This document shows, in pieces, positions 26,877 through 35,639 of a DNA stretch of 64,000 bases. Both the position numbers and the translations under genes were made by a program. The DNA is from UBA3210 sp048359995 (GTDB lineage Bacteria; Bacillota_I; Bacilli_A; RFN20; CAG-449): assembly GCA_048359995.1 (NCBI GenBank), contig DBGCPK010000010.1, positions 1 to 64,000 of the forward strand. The letters are read 5' to 3'. The notes under the pieces were generated by a model. The model was not told the DNA's origin. It saw only the letters and a program-made list of their open reading frames with translations, and made no database searches. How positions within the stretch are numbered: the first letter of the stretch is position 1; each line of letters starts with the position of its first letter.

Positions 26877-28085
26877 ATGATTTCTATTCGGGATTTATAT
26901 CGGATCGGACCGGGACCCTCATCTTCGCATACGATCGGCGTCAAGAACGCCGTAGACTATATCGTCTGTCATTATCCCGATTGTCAACGCGTGGAGATGA
27001 CTTTTTATGGCTCTTTGGCCAAGACCGGAAAGGGACATCTTTCCGATTATATCGCCGAACGCGCTTTTAAAAATTTACCTCATCGGATTTATTTCGATGC
27101 GAAGACGAAAACGGATCATCCGAATACGATGATTTTCCGCGTTTTTCGGCAAGAGAAGAAGATCGAAACAGTGACGATTCTTTCGATCGGAGGCGGGCTG
27201 ATCCGAGTGAAGAATCGTCCGGAAGAAAAAGAAAGGCAGATTTACTCTGAAAATACGTTTGCCGAGATTAAAAAGTTTTGTGCGGATAACCGATGTACTT
27301 TAATCGACTATATCTATCGTTGCGAAGGGAAAGAAATCGACGCGTATATGGAAGAAATCTTATCCGCGATGATGACTTCGGTGGAAAACGGATTGAATAA
27401 AAGCGGGGTTTTGCCCGGAAAACTCAAAGTTCAACGGAAGGCCGGGGAGATGTATCGCCATTTCGATTTCGGCGAAACTCCTGAAATGAGAGAAAAGCGG
27501 CTGATCTGCGCGTACGCGTTTGCGGTTTCCGAGGAAAACGCTTCGGGAGAACAGATCGTTACGGCGCCGACCTGCGGTTCCAGCGGGGTTTTGCCTAGTT
27601 TAGTCAAACATCGTTTGAATCAAGGAGCGGAGAGACAGAAAGTAATCGAAGGTTTGTTAGTCGCGGGATTGTTCGGTTTGTTGGTAAAAACCAACGCGTC
27701 GATTTCCGGCGCGGAATGCGGCTGTCAGGCGGAAATCGGTACGGCTTCGGCAATGGGGGCGGCGTTTTTGGCCTATCTTGACGGTCAGAACATCGAAGGC
27801 ATCGAACGCGCGGCCGAGATTGCGTTGGAACACTCTTTAGGTCTGACTTGCGATCCGATCGGCGGATAAGTGCAAATTCCCTGCATCGAAAGAAATGCGA
27901 TGGGCGCGATGAAAAGTTTGACTTCCTGCGCGATGAGCAGATTTATGGGGAAAAGCAATTCGAAAATTTCTTTCGATGTCGTCGTCGAAACGATGTATCG
28001 AACCGGTCGCGATATCAACCTCCGGTACAGGGAAACCGCGCAAGGCGGACTGGCTGAGGTCTATCATGCCGAACGCCATAAATAA
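26877..28085 (+). pseudogene. sdaA: L-serine dehydratase (single-chain), interrupted by one in-frame TAA
   Basis: An iron-sulphur L-serine dehydratase with beta-like and alpha-like halves in one chain, converting serine to pyruvate and ammonia. The start (acggaggttaat) and the motif GPGPSSSHTIG are intact. The alpha half has SENASGEQIVTAPTCGSSGV and GAECGCQAEIGTASAMGAA. At LTCDPIGG the codon TAA (27867-27869) follows, and the same frame continues with VQIPCIERNAMGAMKS to the stop at 28085. One base change (TTA or CAA to TAA) explains the break. The truncated form would lose the Cys of PCIERN and the last 71 residues, so it should be inactive unless the stop is read through. Confidence 0.9.
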
Positions 28086-28147
28086 AGACCATCTTCCTTT
28101 TCGTCTTCGTTCGTGTTATGATGATTTCAGGAAAGAGAGAATATCAT

Positions 28148-28678
28148 ATGAATATCTGGAAGCAAATCGACGGAAAGCGGATTCAAGCGGACGCTTTTCT
28201 CTCCTGCATCGAAATATCCAAGGGAAGTAAAATGAAGTATGAATTGGATAAGGAAACGGGGAGACTGATTCTCGACAGGGTGCTGTACACTTCCACGCAC
28301 TATCCGCAGAATTACGGATTTATACCTCGAACTTATGCCGGAGACGGCGATCCGTTGGATGTGTTGGTGATGTGTCAGGAACCGATCGTACCTCTTTGTT
28401 TGGTTCATTGCTATCCGATCGGCGTCATCAAGATGATCGATTCCGATCAGTCGGACGAAAAAATCATTTCGATCTGTCGGGACGATCCGTCGTTGAATTG
28501 CTATCGCGACATCGCCGATCTGCCTCAGCATATCCTCGATGAGATCTGTCACTTTTTCAAGGTTTACAAGCAATTGGAAGGAAAGGAAACTTCGATTACG
28601 ACGATTCTCGGACGCGAGGAAGCGATGAAAGTGATCCAAAACGCGATGGATCGATTCGATCAATTGATTAAAGAATAG
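28148..28678 (+). CDS. ppa: Inorganic pyrophosphatase, family I
   Basis: About 176 residues from ATG 28148, preceded by aggaaagagag; an in-frame ATG at 28118 has no good site. The core signature DGDPLDVLVM (about residues 65-74) and the upstream MKYELDKETGRLILDRVLYT and YPQNYGFIPRTYAGDGD are typical of soluble family I enzymes. The enzyme hydrolyses pyrophosphate with Mg2+ and drives biosynthetic reactions. It lies directly after the serine dehydratase gene. Confidence 0.9.
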   Translation: MNIWKQIDGKRIQADAFLSCIEISKGSKMKYELDKETGRLILDRVLYTSTHYPQNYGFIPRTYAGDGDPLDVLVMCQEPIVPLCLVHCYPIGVIKMIDSDQSDEKIISICRDDPSLNCYRDIADLPQHILDEICHFFKVYKQLEGKETSITTILGREEAMKVIQNAMDRFDQLIKE

Positions 28679-28742
28679 AATCCGCTGGAAATCAATATCT
28701 TTTTTTGCTATCATAATTCCAGTTTTGGTACGGAGGTTATCA

Positions 28743-30740
28743 ATGAAAAAACGATATTTATCAATCTTGACGATATTTTTGATCTGCGGCTGCGCTTTTC
28801 AAGGGAACGATTCTTCTCAGGAAAATCCGTTATCCCAAAGCAGCGCGCAAAATTCTTCTTCGTCTTTTTCGTCGGATTCTTCTTCGCAGGAAGAATCGAT
28901 TTCTTCTTCCTCTTCGGACGTCGGTCAAAAAGAAATGCTGTACGCGTTCGCACAACCTGATTATTCCTGCCCTCGGAGAAACGCAAGGGAAGAATTTGAG
29001 TTTGCCGACCTGTTTAATCTGAGCAATCGTGTGGACATACAAGTGGAGATCTCCGATGCCGAATTGGACGAATTGCAGAAAAACTATCTCACGGGATATA
29101 AATGCGAAACATATCGTCTGGCGGACAAAGTGACGATAAGCATTACCAATTACGGAAACACGTTTACGTGGGAATTCGAAAATGTCGGTATTCGCCAGAA
29201 AGGAAATACTTCTCGGAAAGATATTCTCATCGGCGATTCCGTCAATCCGGAGAATCACTTTAAATTGTCTTTCGATGAAACTTTTGACGATCCGGAACTC
29301 TATTCGGCGGAATTCATCGCGGAAACAAAGGCGAAGATGAACGGTGCCGTTTATGCCGACAGGGATTTTTTAGGCACTTCCGGATTGGATATCAAGTGGA
29401 ACAAGAATTCGGACTCTACGCACATCAGAGAAATTTACAGCTCTTATATCTATCAGGCAGGCGGAATCATTTCCCAGCACATAGGTTTGACGGAGTTTTC
29501 TTTTATCCGGAAAGATAGAAGCAATCAAGAAACATCTTTTGGATTGTGTATGCTCTACGAGCCGACTTCGAAGTCGATCGTCAAACGGACTTTGCAGAAC
29601 GGAAACGAATATCTGAATATGACTTCTTGGAAACAGGAAAAAGCGGGAAGCTACGGCGTTCCCGGCGTCAATTACGGAGACCTTTATAAATGCACCTATG
29701 GAGTCGGAGAAGGAAATTATTCGGACGGCGCGGATCTCACGGCGAATTCGATCGAGGGCAAGCGAATCGGAATCGGCAATAATTCCGGAAGTTATATTCC
29801 GGTTTACGAAAGAAAAACCAATACAGACGCGGTTTACGACGACGATTTGCTGAGAAATCTCGTTTCGGCCGTCGATCAGGGAACTTACGAAGAAATCGCG
29901 GATAAAATCGATTTGGAATATTTCGCCAAAGAAGAAGCCATCACTTATTTGATCGGAAACCCGGACGCGTTTCGGTATAACAACAACAATTATCTCCTTT
30001 ATTTTCGGAGAACGGACGGGAAAGCGATCGTGATTCCTTACGACAACGATCGTTGCTTCGGCATCACGAAAGATTTCGACGTGATGAACGGAATGACGGA
30101 AGCGGGCGTTTTATCGACGGTCATCGCTCAGAATAAACAGGCCAATTCGCTGTTGAAGAAAACCATTTTAAGCGGAAATGAAAACGATGCGAAAAAGGTT
30201 TACTTGGAAATTTTGAGCATTTTGAAAAATTCCGACTGGGCAAAGTGCGAAACTTTCGATCGCTTCTACGACATCGCTGTGATGACCTATTCTTCCGAGA
30301 CTTTCGATAAGAACGGCGTCAATCTTTCGTTCGAGACGTATTTGAACGCGAAACTGAAATTGATCGGAAATACTTCCGAAGACGCTACCATTTACGATAA
30401 TCTTTATGTCGTCGGCAATTTCAATTCTTGGGGAGATTATCCGGAAAGCGATCTGGAAAAATACCATTTGGAAAGGGTGGAGAATTGCCTTTATCGGGTG
30501 GAAATCTTCATTGCAGAACCGCTTCCTGACAATACTTTGCAGTTCAAGTTCAACAACGGACAAAAAAATTACGACGAGATTGATTGGACTTTAGATTCTT
30601 CGTTGAAGTTTTTGATCAAAGAAGTAGGGGGCAACGCTCGATTGGAAAACGTTTACGCCGGCGATATTGTGCGGATTGAAATCGACACGGAAAACCTTTC
30701 CGCATCGGTGGAGGTAAGTGGCTCTTATTCCGTGTGTTAG
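28743..30740 (+). CDS. CotH-kinase family lipoprotein with starch-binding-like C-terminus
   Basis: About 665 residues from ATG 28743 (cggaggttatca); an upstream frame start at 28725 is not used. A lipoprotein signal (LTIFLICGC, Cys at about residue 18) and a Ser-rich linker put it on the outer face. CotH-like features follow: VDIQVEISDAELDELQKN, FENVGIRQKGNTSRKDI (about 140-160) and the late active-site-like IPYDNDRCFGI (about 429-439), which corresponds to the conserved Asp of CotH kinases. Residues about 545-600 (LYVVGNFNSWGDYPESD) look like a glycan-binding beta-sandwich. Role: a surface protein kinase-like or carbohydrate-linked function. Confidence 0.75.
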   Translation: MKKRYLSILTIFLICGCAFQGNDSSQENPLSQSSAQNSSSSFSSDSSSQEESISSSSSDVGQKEMLYAFAQPDYSCPRRNAREEFEFADLFNLSNRVDIQVEISDAELDELQKNYLTGYKCETYRLADKVTISITNYGNTFTWEFENVGIRQKGNTSRKDILIGDSVNPENHFKLSFDETFDDPELYSAEFIAETKAKMNGAVYADRDFLGTSGLDIKWNKNSDSTHIREIYSSYIYQAGGIISQHIGLTEFSFIRKDRSNQETSFGLCMLYEPTSKSIVKRTLQNGNEYLNMTSWKQEKAGSYGVPGVNYGDLYKCTYGVGEGNYSDGADLTANSIEGKRIGIGNNSGSYIPVYERKTNTDAVYDDDLLRNLVSAVDQGTYEEIADKIDLEYFAKEEAITYLIGNPDAFRYNNNNYLLYFRRTDGKAIVIPYDNDRCFGITKDFDVMNGMTEAGVLSTVIAQNKQANSLLKKTILSGNENDAKKVYLEILSILKNSDWAKCETFDRFYDIAVMTYSSETFDKNGVNLSFETYLNAKLKLIGNTSEDATIYDNLYVVGNFNSWGDYPESDLEKYHLERVENCLYRVEIFIAEPLPDNTLQFKFNNGQKNYDEIDWTLDSSLKFLIKEVGGNARLENVYAGDIVRIEIDTENLSASVEVSGSYSVC

Positions 30741-30751
30741 GAGGAAACGAG

Positions 30752-31819
30752 ATGGAAAAAATTCTTTTGGTTATCGGCATCTGCGCCGCAGTCGTCGTTT
30801 TGTTTCTGGTGATGGGATATCTGATGATGGTTCGGATCGCCAACGTGATTATTCAATCCAATTTCGACATACGCTACGACGATCGGCATACGTTGAAATA
30901 TTTTACTGCGGATGATTTTGAAAATTTGGAAACCGAACCAGTCGAATTTCTTTCGGATCAAGGGCAGAAACTGAGAGGCTTTCTGTATCGTTCTTCTCTA
31001 ATAAAAGACTATAAGGCGCTGATGGTGATTTCCCACGGACTGGGGGCAGGTCATCTGCAATATACGACCGAAATCAATTTTTTCGCTCAAAAAGGGTATT
31101 TGGTCTTCGCTTTCGACGATACAGGATGCAATCTGTCGGAAGGAGAAAAAATCAAAGGATTGACGCAAAGCCTGATCGATTTGGATTACGCGCTTCGCTT
31201 CGTTTGCGAGGACGCGCGGCTCAAAAATCTTCCGTTGGTCTTGTTCGGCCATTCGATGGGGGCTTATGCCGTGTCCAATATCACTTCGATTAATTCCGGA
31301 AAAATCAAAGGAATCGTCGCTTTGGCGCCTTTCAAAAACGAAACTTCATTCTTGTTCGAGGAATTTAAAGCGCTGACGAATCTGAAATACAAGATGGTCG
31401 AACGCTTGTTGAAAAAACGCGTGTACCAACGCTTTGGCGATATTTCGAAAATCGATACGATGGATTCTTTCGATAAGAGTGAAGTTCCTCATCTGATTAT
31501 CGCCGGAGATCAGGATCCGATTGTGGACTATTACAACAATTTCGAAAGGATGAAAGATCTTTTTTCCGAAAAACCGGGTTATCGCTTTTTAAGCGTCGAA
31601 AATCGTTTCCATCGACCGAATCTATCTCTCGAAGCGGCGAATTACGATCAGGAAACCAATGTCGAATTGCAGAACATACAAGGGCAGAAAATGCCGAAAG
31701 AAAGCAAAGAACTCGCCGTGAAGAAATTCTACGAGAATCTCGACTACAATCTCTTGGTTCAGATGGACGATCACGTAATGGGAGAGATTCTGGAATTTCT
31801 CGAAGAATGCTTGCAATAA
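30752..31819 (+). CDS. Alpha/beta hydrolase, membrane-anchored
   Basis: About 355 residues from ATG 30752 (taggaggaaacgag). The N-terminus is one transmembrane segment (about residues 4-28). The alpha/beta hydrolase fold shows LMVISHGLGAGHLQY (oxyanion region), LFGHSMGAYAV (nucleophile elbow GHSMG, about 165-169), the acid-like IIAGDQDPIVDYYN (about 245-258) and the late ENRFHRPNL (His). It is probably a serine esterase or lipase facing outside or attached to the membrane. It follows the CotH gene by 11 bases, so it is in the same operon. Confidence 0.85.
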   Translation: MEKILLVIGICAAVVVLFLVMGYLMMVRIANVIIQSNFDIRYDDRHTLKYFTADDFENLETEPVEFLSDQGQKLRGFLYRSSLIKDYKALMVISHGLGAGHLQYTTEINFFAQKGYLVFAFDDTGCNLSEGEKIKGLTQSLIDLDYALRFVCEDARLKNLPLVLFGHSMGAYAVSNITSINSGKIKGIVALAPFKNETSFLFEEFKALTNLKYKMVERLLKKRVYQRFGDISKIDTMDSFDKSEVPHLIIAGDQDPIVDYYNNFERMKDLFSEKPGYRFLSVENRFHRPNLSLEAANYDQETNVELQNIQGQKMPKESKELAVKKFYENLDYNLLVQMDDHVMGEILEFLEECLQ

Positions 31820-31911
31820 GGAAAAGGGAAATTTTTTATTGTAAGAGAACTTGAAATTGCGGGTTGAATCGGTTATAAAATGTTTGTAAAAGGACGAAAG
31901 AACACTAAATT

Positions 31912-32232
31912 ATGAAAAGCAAAGAAAGTTTGGTTTTGAAATGCCCGAAATGCGGGAGCGGCAGCGACGAGATCGTGTTTCAAGAAAGTCGCCGGAAACC
32001 CTATTTGATGCTTCCCGCATTGGTGGGTTTGTGTGGTTGGCTTTTGGCGGTAATCCTTTTCATTGTCGGTCTTAGGAGGGGAGAATCCGGTTTTGTGATC
32101 GCGGCGGTGATTGTTATTCTGCCGGTTTCGGTTCTGGGTCTCGTTCTCCGCTTTCGTAAAGAATATTCGATCTGGAAAACCCACACCAAAGCGATCTGCA
32201 AGCATTGCGGAAATACGTGGTTTATCGACTGA
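31912..32232 (+). CDS. Small membrane protein with split zinc ribbon
   Basis: A 106-residue protein. LKCPKCGSGS begins near residue 9 and ICKHCGNTW is at the C-terminus, so two CxxC pairs sit at opposite ends. Two hydrophobic segments (MLPALVGLCGWLLAVILFIV and FVIAAVIVILPVSVLGLVLR) lie between. A hairpin in the membrane would bring both CxxC pairs to the cytosolic side, where they could form one zinc ribbon. No close family was recognised. There is no strong Shine-Dalgarno before the ATG. Confidence 0.6.
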   Translation: MKSKESLVLKCPKCGSGSDEIVFQESRRKPYLMLPALVGLCGWLLAVILFIVGLRRGESGFVIAAVIVILPVSVLGLVLRFRKEYSIWKTHTKAICKHCGNTWFID

Positions 32233-32354
32233 ACCTTCTTTTAGAAGAGAAATTTCGGATCGAACGATCCAAAACCGATTTTTTGAAAACGCAGGTTCGA
32301 CGAGGGGAAATGAAGAGGAATTCAAAACTCCTTTTTATTTTTTATAAAAAACGC

Positions 32355-32384
32355 TTGTAAAAGCAAAATAAGATAGTGTAAAAT
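32355..32384 (+). promoter_or_regulatory. Promoter of the rpsL-rpsG-fusA operon
   Basis: TTGTAA at 32355-32360, an 18-base spacer and TAAAAT at 32379-32384. It is the only good promoter in the 270-base gap before rpsL and is followed by the structured leader. Confidence 0.7.
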
Positions 32385-32389
32385 AACAA

Positions 32390-32499
32390 AGCGTGTGCCA
32401 AAGCACCGGAATTTGCGATGCAGTGCATCTTTTTATTTCATCGATGATGAAACACCCGGTGTTGTGGCTTACATTGAAACTAAGGAAAGGAGATATTCA
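32390..32499 (+). promoter_or_regulatory. Structured 5' leader of rpsL
   Basis: Bases 32397-32409 pair with 32456-32468 (11 of 13 positions) to close a long-range stem. Inside lie two small hairpins: gatgcagtgcatc (32417-32429), followed by a T run, and ttcatcgatgatgaa (32437-32451). The T run after the first hairpin gives an attenuator-like look. The site aaaggaga and the start codon lie just downstream. A leader controlling ribosomal-protein expression is inferred. Confidence 0.5.
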
Positions 32500-32919
32500 A
32501 TGCCTACAATCAACCAATTAGTTCGTAACGGACGTACTAGTGCGATTGAAAAATCCAAAGCTCCGGCTTTGAACAAACGCTGGAATTCACTCACAAAGAA
32601 AACCATCACTCAAAATTCTGCGCAAAAGCGCGGTGTCTGTACCCGTGTCGGTACGATGACTCCGAAAAAGCCGAATTCGGCGCTTCGGAAATACGCGCGT
32701 GTTCGTTTGAGCAACGGATTCGAAGTAACGGCTTATATCGGCGGCGAAGGACACAATCTTCAAGAACACAGCACCGTTTTAATCCGCGGCGGTCGTGTGA
32801 AAGACCTCCCGGGTGTCAGATATCATATCGTACGCGGTACTTTGGATTGCGCCGGTGTCAACGAAAGAAGACAGGGAAGATCGTTATACGGAACGAAAAA
32901 ACCGAAAGAAAAGAAATAA
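32500..32919 (+). CDS. rpsL: 30S ribosomal protein S12
   Basis: 139 residues from ATG 32500, after aaaggagatattca; a longer frame upstream is not the gene. The typical start MPTINQLVRNGR is followed by the conserved TPKKPNSALRKYARVRLSNG and RGGRVKDLPGVRYHIVRG. S12 sits at the decoding centre and interacts with the mRNA-tRNA codon. The Lys in TPKKPNSA (streptomycin site) is present. First gene of the str-type operon with rpsG and fusA. Confidence 0.98.
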   Translation: MPTINQLVRNGRTSAIEKSKAPALNKRWNSLTKKTITQNSAQKRGVCTRVGTMTPKKPNSALRKYARVRLSNGFEVTAYIGGEGHNLQEHSTVLIRGGRVKDLPGVRYHIVRGTLDCAGVNERRQGRSLYGTKKPKEKK

Positions 32920-32979
32920 GCACTGATACGTCGAAGTAAAAATTCAATTGATCAACAAATTCAGAAAGGAGGATTTTTA

Positions 32980-33450
32980 ATGCCACGTAAAGGAAGTGTC
33001 GCTAAACGCGATGTGTTACCGGATCCGATTTACAATTCCAAACTCGTAACACGTTTAATCAACAAAATCATGGTCGATGGTAAAAGAGGAACCGCTCAAA
33101 CCATCTTGTACAATGCTTTCAAAAAAATCGAAGCGAAGACAGGGAAACCTGCGATGGAAGTTTTCGAAGTCGCTATCGGAAACATTATGCCGGCTCTCGA
33201 ACTGAAACTGAGAAGAGTAGGAGCAACCAACTATCAAGTTCCTGTCGAAGTCAGCGCAGAAAGAAGAGTTACTCTCGGGCTCAGATGGTTAGTCAACTAT
33301 GCCCGTTTGAGAAACGAGAAGTCGATGGAAGACAAGCTGGCCGCGGAAATTATCGATGCGGCGAACGGAGTAGGCGCTTCGGTTAAGAAGAGAGACGATA
33401 CCCACAAGATGGCGGAAGCCAACAAAGCTTTTGCTCATTACAGATGGTAA
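32980..33450 (+). CDS. rpsG: 30S ribosomal protein S7
   Basis: 156 residues, the family's usual length. It starts MPRKGSVAKRDVLPDPIYNS after aaaggagga and ends KMAEANKAFAHYRW, both typical. S7 starts assembly of the 30S head and contacts mRNA at the exit channel. It is followed 12 bases later by fusA. Confidence 0.98.
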   Translation: MPRKGSVAKRDVLPDPIYNSKLVTRLINKIMVDGKRGTAQTILYNAFKKIEAKTGKPAMEVFEVAIGNIMPALELKLRRVGATNYQVPVEVSAERRVTLGLRWLVNYARLRNEKSMEDKLAAEIIDAANGVGASVKKRDDTHKMAEANKAFAHYRW

Positions 33451-33462
33451 TCGGAGGATATT

Positions 33463-35532
33463 ATGGCTCGTAAATTAGATATCTCAAATACCCGTAATAT
33501 CGGAATTATGGCTCATATCGATGCAGGTAAGACCACGGTGTCGGAAAGAATTCTTTTCTATACCGGTAAAGTCTACAAGATCGGTGAAACCCACGATGGA
33601 TCGGCTACGATGGACTGGATGAAACAAGAACAGGATCGGGGCATTACGATTACCTCCGCCGCGACGACCTGCTATTGGAAAGAACACAGAATCAATCTGA
33701 TCGACACTCCCGGCCACGTCGACTTCACAGCCGAAGTCGAACGTTCGCTTCGGGTTCTCGACGGCGCGGTGACCGTTCTCGATGGTAAGAACGGGGTCGA
33801 ACCGCAGACGGAAACGGTCTGGCGGCAAGGTACTAAATACAATGTTCCGCGAATCGTCTTCGTCAACAAACTCGATGCGATCGGCGCCGATTTTGAAATG
33901 TCCTATCGTTCTATCGGGGAAAAACTTGGCGCGAACGCCGCGCCGATTCAGTACCCGATCGGATTGGAATCTCAACTTAAAGGCGTCATCGATATCATCG
34001 AAAGAAAGGCTTACCTTTATTCGGATGTCAAAGGAGAACATCCGGAAATCGTCGAAGTTCCGGCGGAATATCTCGATAAAGTGGAACTTCTTCGCGCGGA
34101 ATTACTCGAAAAACTCGCCAATTACGACGACGATTTGATGATGAAAGTTCTCGAAGGCGAAGAACCGACCGTCGAGGAAATCAAAGCAGTTGTCCGAAAA
34201 GCGGTTTTGACCGCGGAATTCTTTCCGGTTCTCTGCGGATCGGCCTACAAGAACAAAGGAATACAACCTTTGCTCGATGCGATCGTCGATTATCTGCCGT
34301 CTCCGGTGGATATTCACCACGCCGTCGGCCACAATCCGAACGGAGAAGAAGTGGAATGCAAACCGGACGATAACGAACCTTTGACCGCTTTGGCTTTCAA
34401 GATTATGACGGATCCGTTTATCGGTAAACTCGCTTTCTTCCGCGTCTATTCCGGCGTAGCCAAGGCAGGGTCGTATGTCTATAACTCGACGAAAGATCTG
34501 AAAGAAAGATTCTCGCGTTTGGTGATTATGAATTCCAATAAAAGAGAAGAAGTGGAAGAGGTTCACGCCGGCGATATCGGCGCGGCCGTCGGTTTGAAAT
34601 CGACGTCGACTGGAGACACGCTTTGCGATGAAAATCATCCGGTTATTCTGGAATCCATCAAATTCTCCGATCCGGTCATTTCGGAAGCAATCGAACCGAA
34701 ATCAAAGGCGGATATGGAGAAGATGACCGCAGGGCTGATGAAATTAGCGGATGAAGATCCTACTTTCCGTTTTTCGACTAATCCGGAAACCGGACAACAC
34801 ATCATCGCCGGTGTCGGCGAACTGCATCTCGACGTGATGGTGACTCGTTTAAAAGACGAGCATAAAGTCGAAGTCAATGTCGGTGCGCCGCAGGTGGCGT
34901 ATCGCGAAACGATCCGGAAAACGGCGGAGTGCGAAGGTAGATACATCAAGCAGTCCGGTGGACATGGTCAATACGGTCACGTTTGGATTCGTTTTGAACC
35001 GAATCCGGGCAAGGGATTCGAATTCGTCGACGCGATCGTCGGAGGAACCGTTCCGAAAGAATACATTAAGCCGACTTGCGAAGGTTTGAAAGAATCTTTG
35101 GATCGCGGTTTAGTTGCCGGATATCCGGTTATCGATCTCAAAGCGACATTGTTTGACGGCTCGTATCACGATGTCGACTCTTCGGAAGCCGCGTATAAAA
35201 TTGCCGCGTCTTTGGCTTTGAAAGAAGCGGCGAAAAAATGCAATCCGGTCATTCTCGAACCGATCGTCAAGGTGGAAGTTACCGTTCCGTCCGAATATTT
35301 GGGCGACGTAATGGGAGATATCAGTTCCAGACGAGGTGAAATCCAGGGGCAGAGCGAGAGAGGGAACGCGCAGATTATCGATGCGTTCGTTCCTTTGGCC
35401 AATATGTTCGGTTACGTTACCGATCTCCGTTCGATGACAAAGGGCAGAGCCAATTATACGATGGAAATGGATCACTATTCCGAATGCCCGAAGTTCATTA
35501 TGGAAGAAATCATCAAGAAGTCGGGCCGTTAA
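33463..35532 (+). CDS. fusA: Translation elongation factor G
   Basis: 689 residues. The GTPase G1 motif AHIDAGKTT (about residues 17-25), G2/switch I GITITSAAT, G3 DTPGHVDF, G4 NKLDAIGAD and the downstream domains II-V all show the usual sequence (SGGHGQYGHVWI in domain IV). EF-G drives ribosomal translocation by GTP hydrolysis. Third gene of the operon, its start is 12 bases after rpsG, site cggagga. Confidence 0.98.
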   Translation: MARKLDISNTRNIGIMAHIDAGKTTVSERILFYTGKVYKIGETHDGSATMDWMKQEQDRGITITSAATTCYWKEHRINLIDTPGHVDFTAEVERSLRVLDGAVTVLDGKNGVEPQTETVWRQGTKYNVPRIVFVNKLDAIGADFEMSYRSIGEKLGANAAPIQYPIGLESQLKGVIDIIERKAYLYSDVKGEHPEIVEVPAEYLDKVELLRAELLEKLANYDDDLMMKVLEGEEPTVEEIKAVVRKAVLTAEFFPVLCGSAYKNKGIQPLLDAIVDYLPSPVDIHHAVGHNPNGEEVECKPDDNEPLTALAFKIMTDPFIGKLAFFRVYSGVAKAGSYVYNSTKDLKERFSRLVIMNSNKREEVEEVHAGDIGAAVGLKSTSTGDTLCDENHPVILESIKFSDPVISEAIEPKSKADMEKMTAGLMKLADEDPTFRFSTNPETGQHIIAGVGELHLDVMVTRLKDEHKVEVNVGAPQVAYRETIRKTAECEGRYIKQSGGHGQYGHVWIRFEPNPGKGFEFVDAIVGGTVPKEYIKPTCEGLKESLDRGLVAGYPVIDLKATLFDGSYHDVDSSEAAYKIAASLALKEAAKKCNPVILEPIVKVEVTVPSEYLGDVMGDISSRRGEIQGQSERGNAQIIDAFVPLANMFGYVTDLRSMTKGRANYTMEMDHYSECPKFIMEEIIKKSGR

Positions 35533-35567
35533 TTCTGCCCGATTTCGAAAATCTCGTTTTTAAAATG

Positions 35568-35596
35568 TTGATTTATTCAAATAAATGCTATATGAT
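35568..35596 (+). promoter_or_regulatory. Promoter of tuf
   Basis: TTGATT at 35568-35573, 17 bases, then TATGAT at 35591-35596. The strong site ttaggagga precedes the tuf start. The gene therefore has its own promoter in addition to any readthrough from fusA. Confidence 0.75.
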
Positions 35597-35639
35597 GAAT
35601 TCGTTGAAATTCAAAAAATAATTAGGAGGAAATTCAATA

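Noticed and set aside
25997..26944. Minus-strand open frame of 315 codons opposite the metallo-beta-lactamase gene
   Set aside because: The plus-strand protein has clear motifs and a coupled start; the antisense frame has an Arg/Ile-rich composition typical of a shadow.
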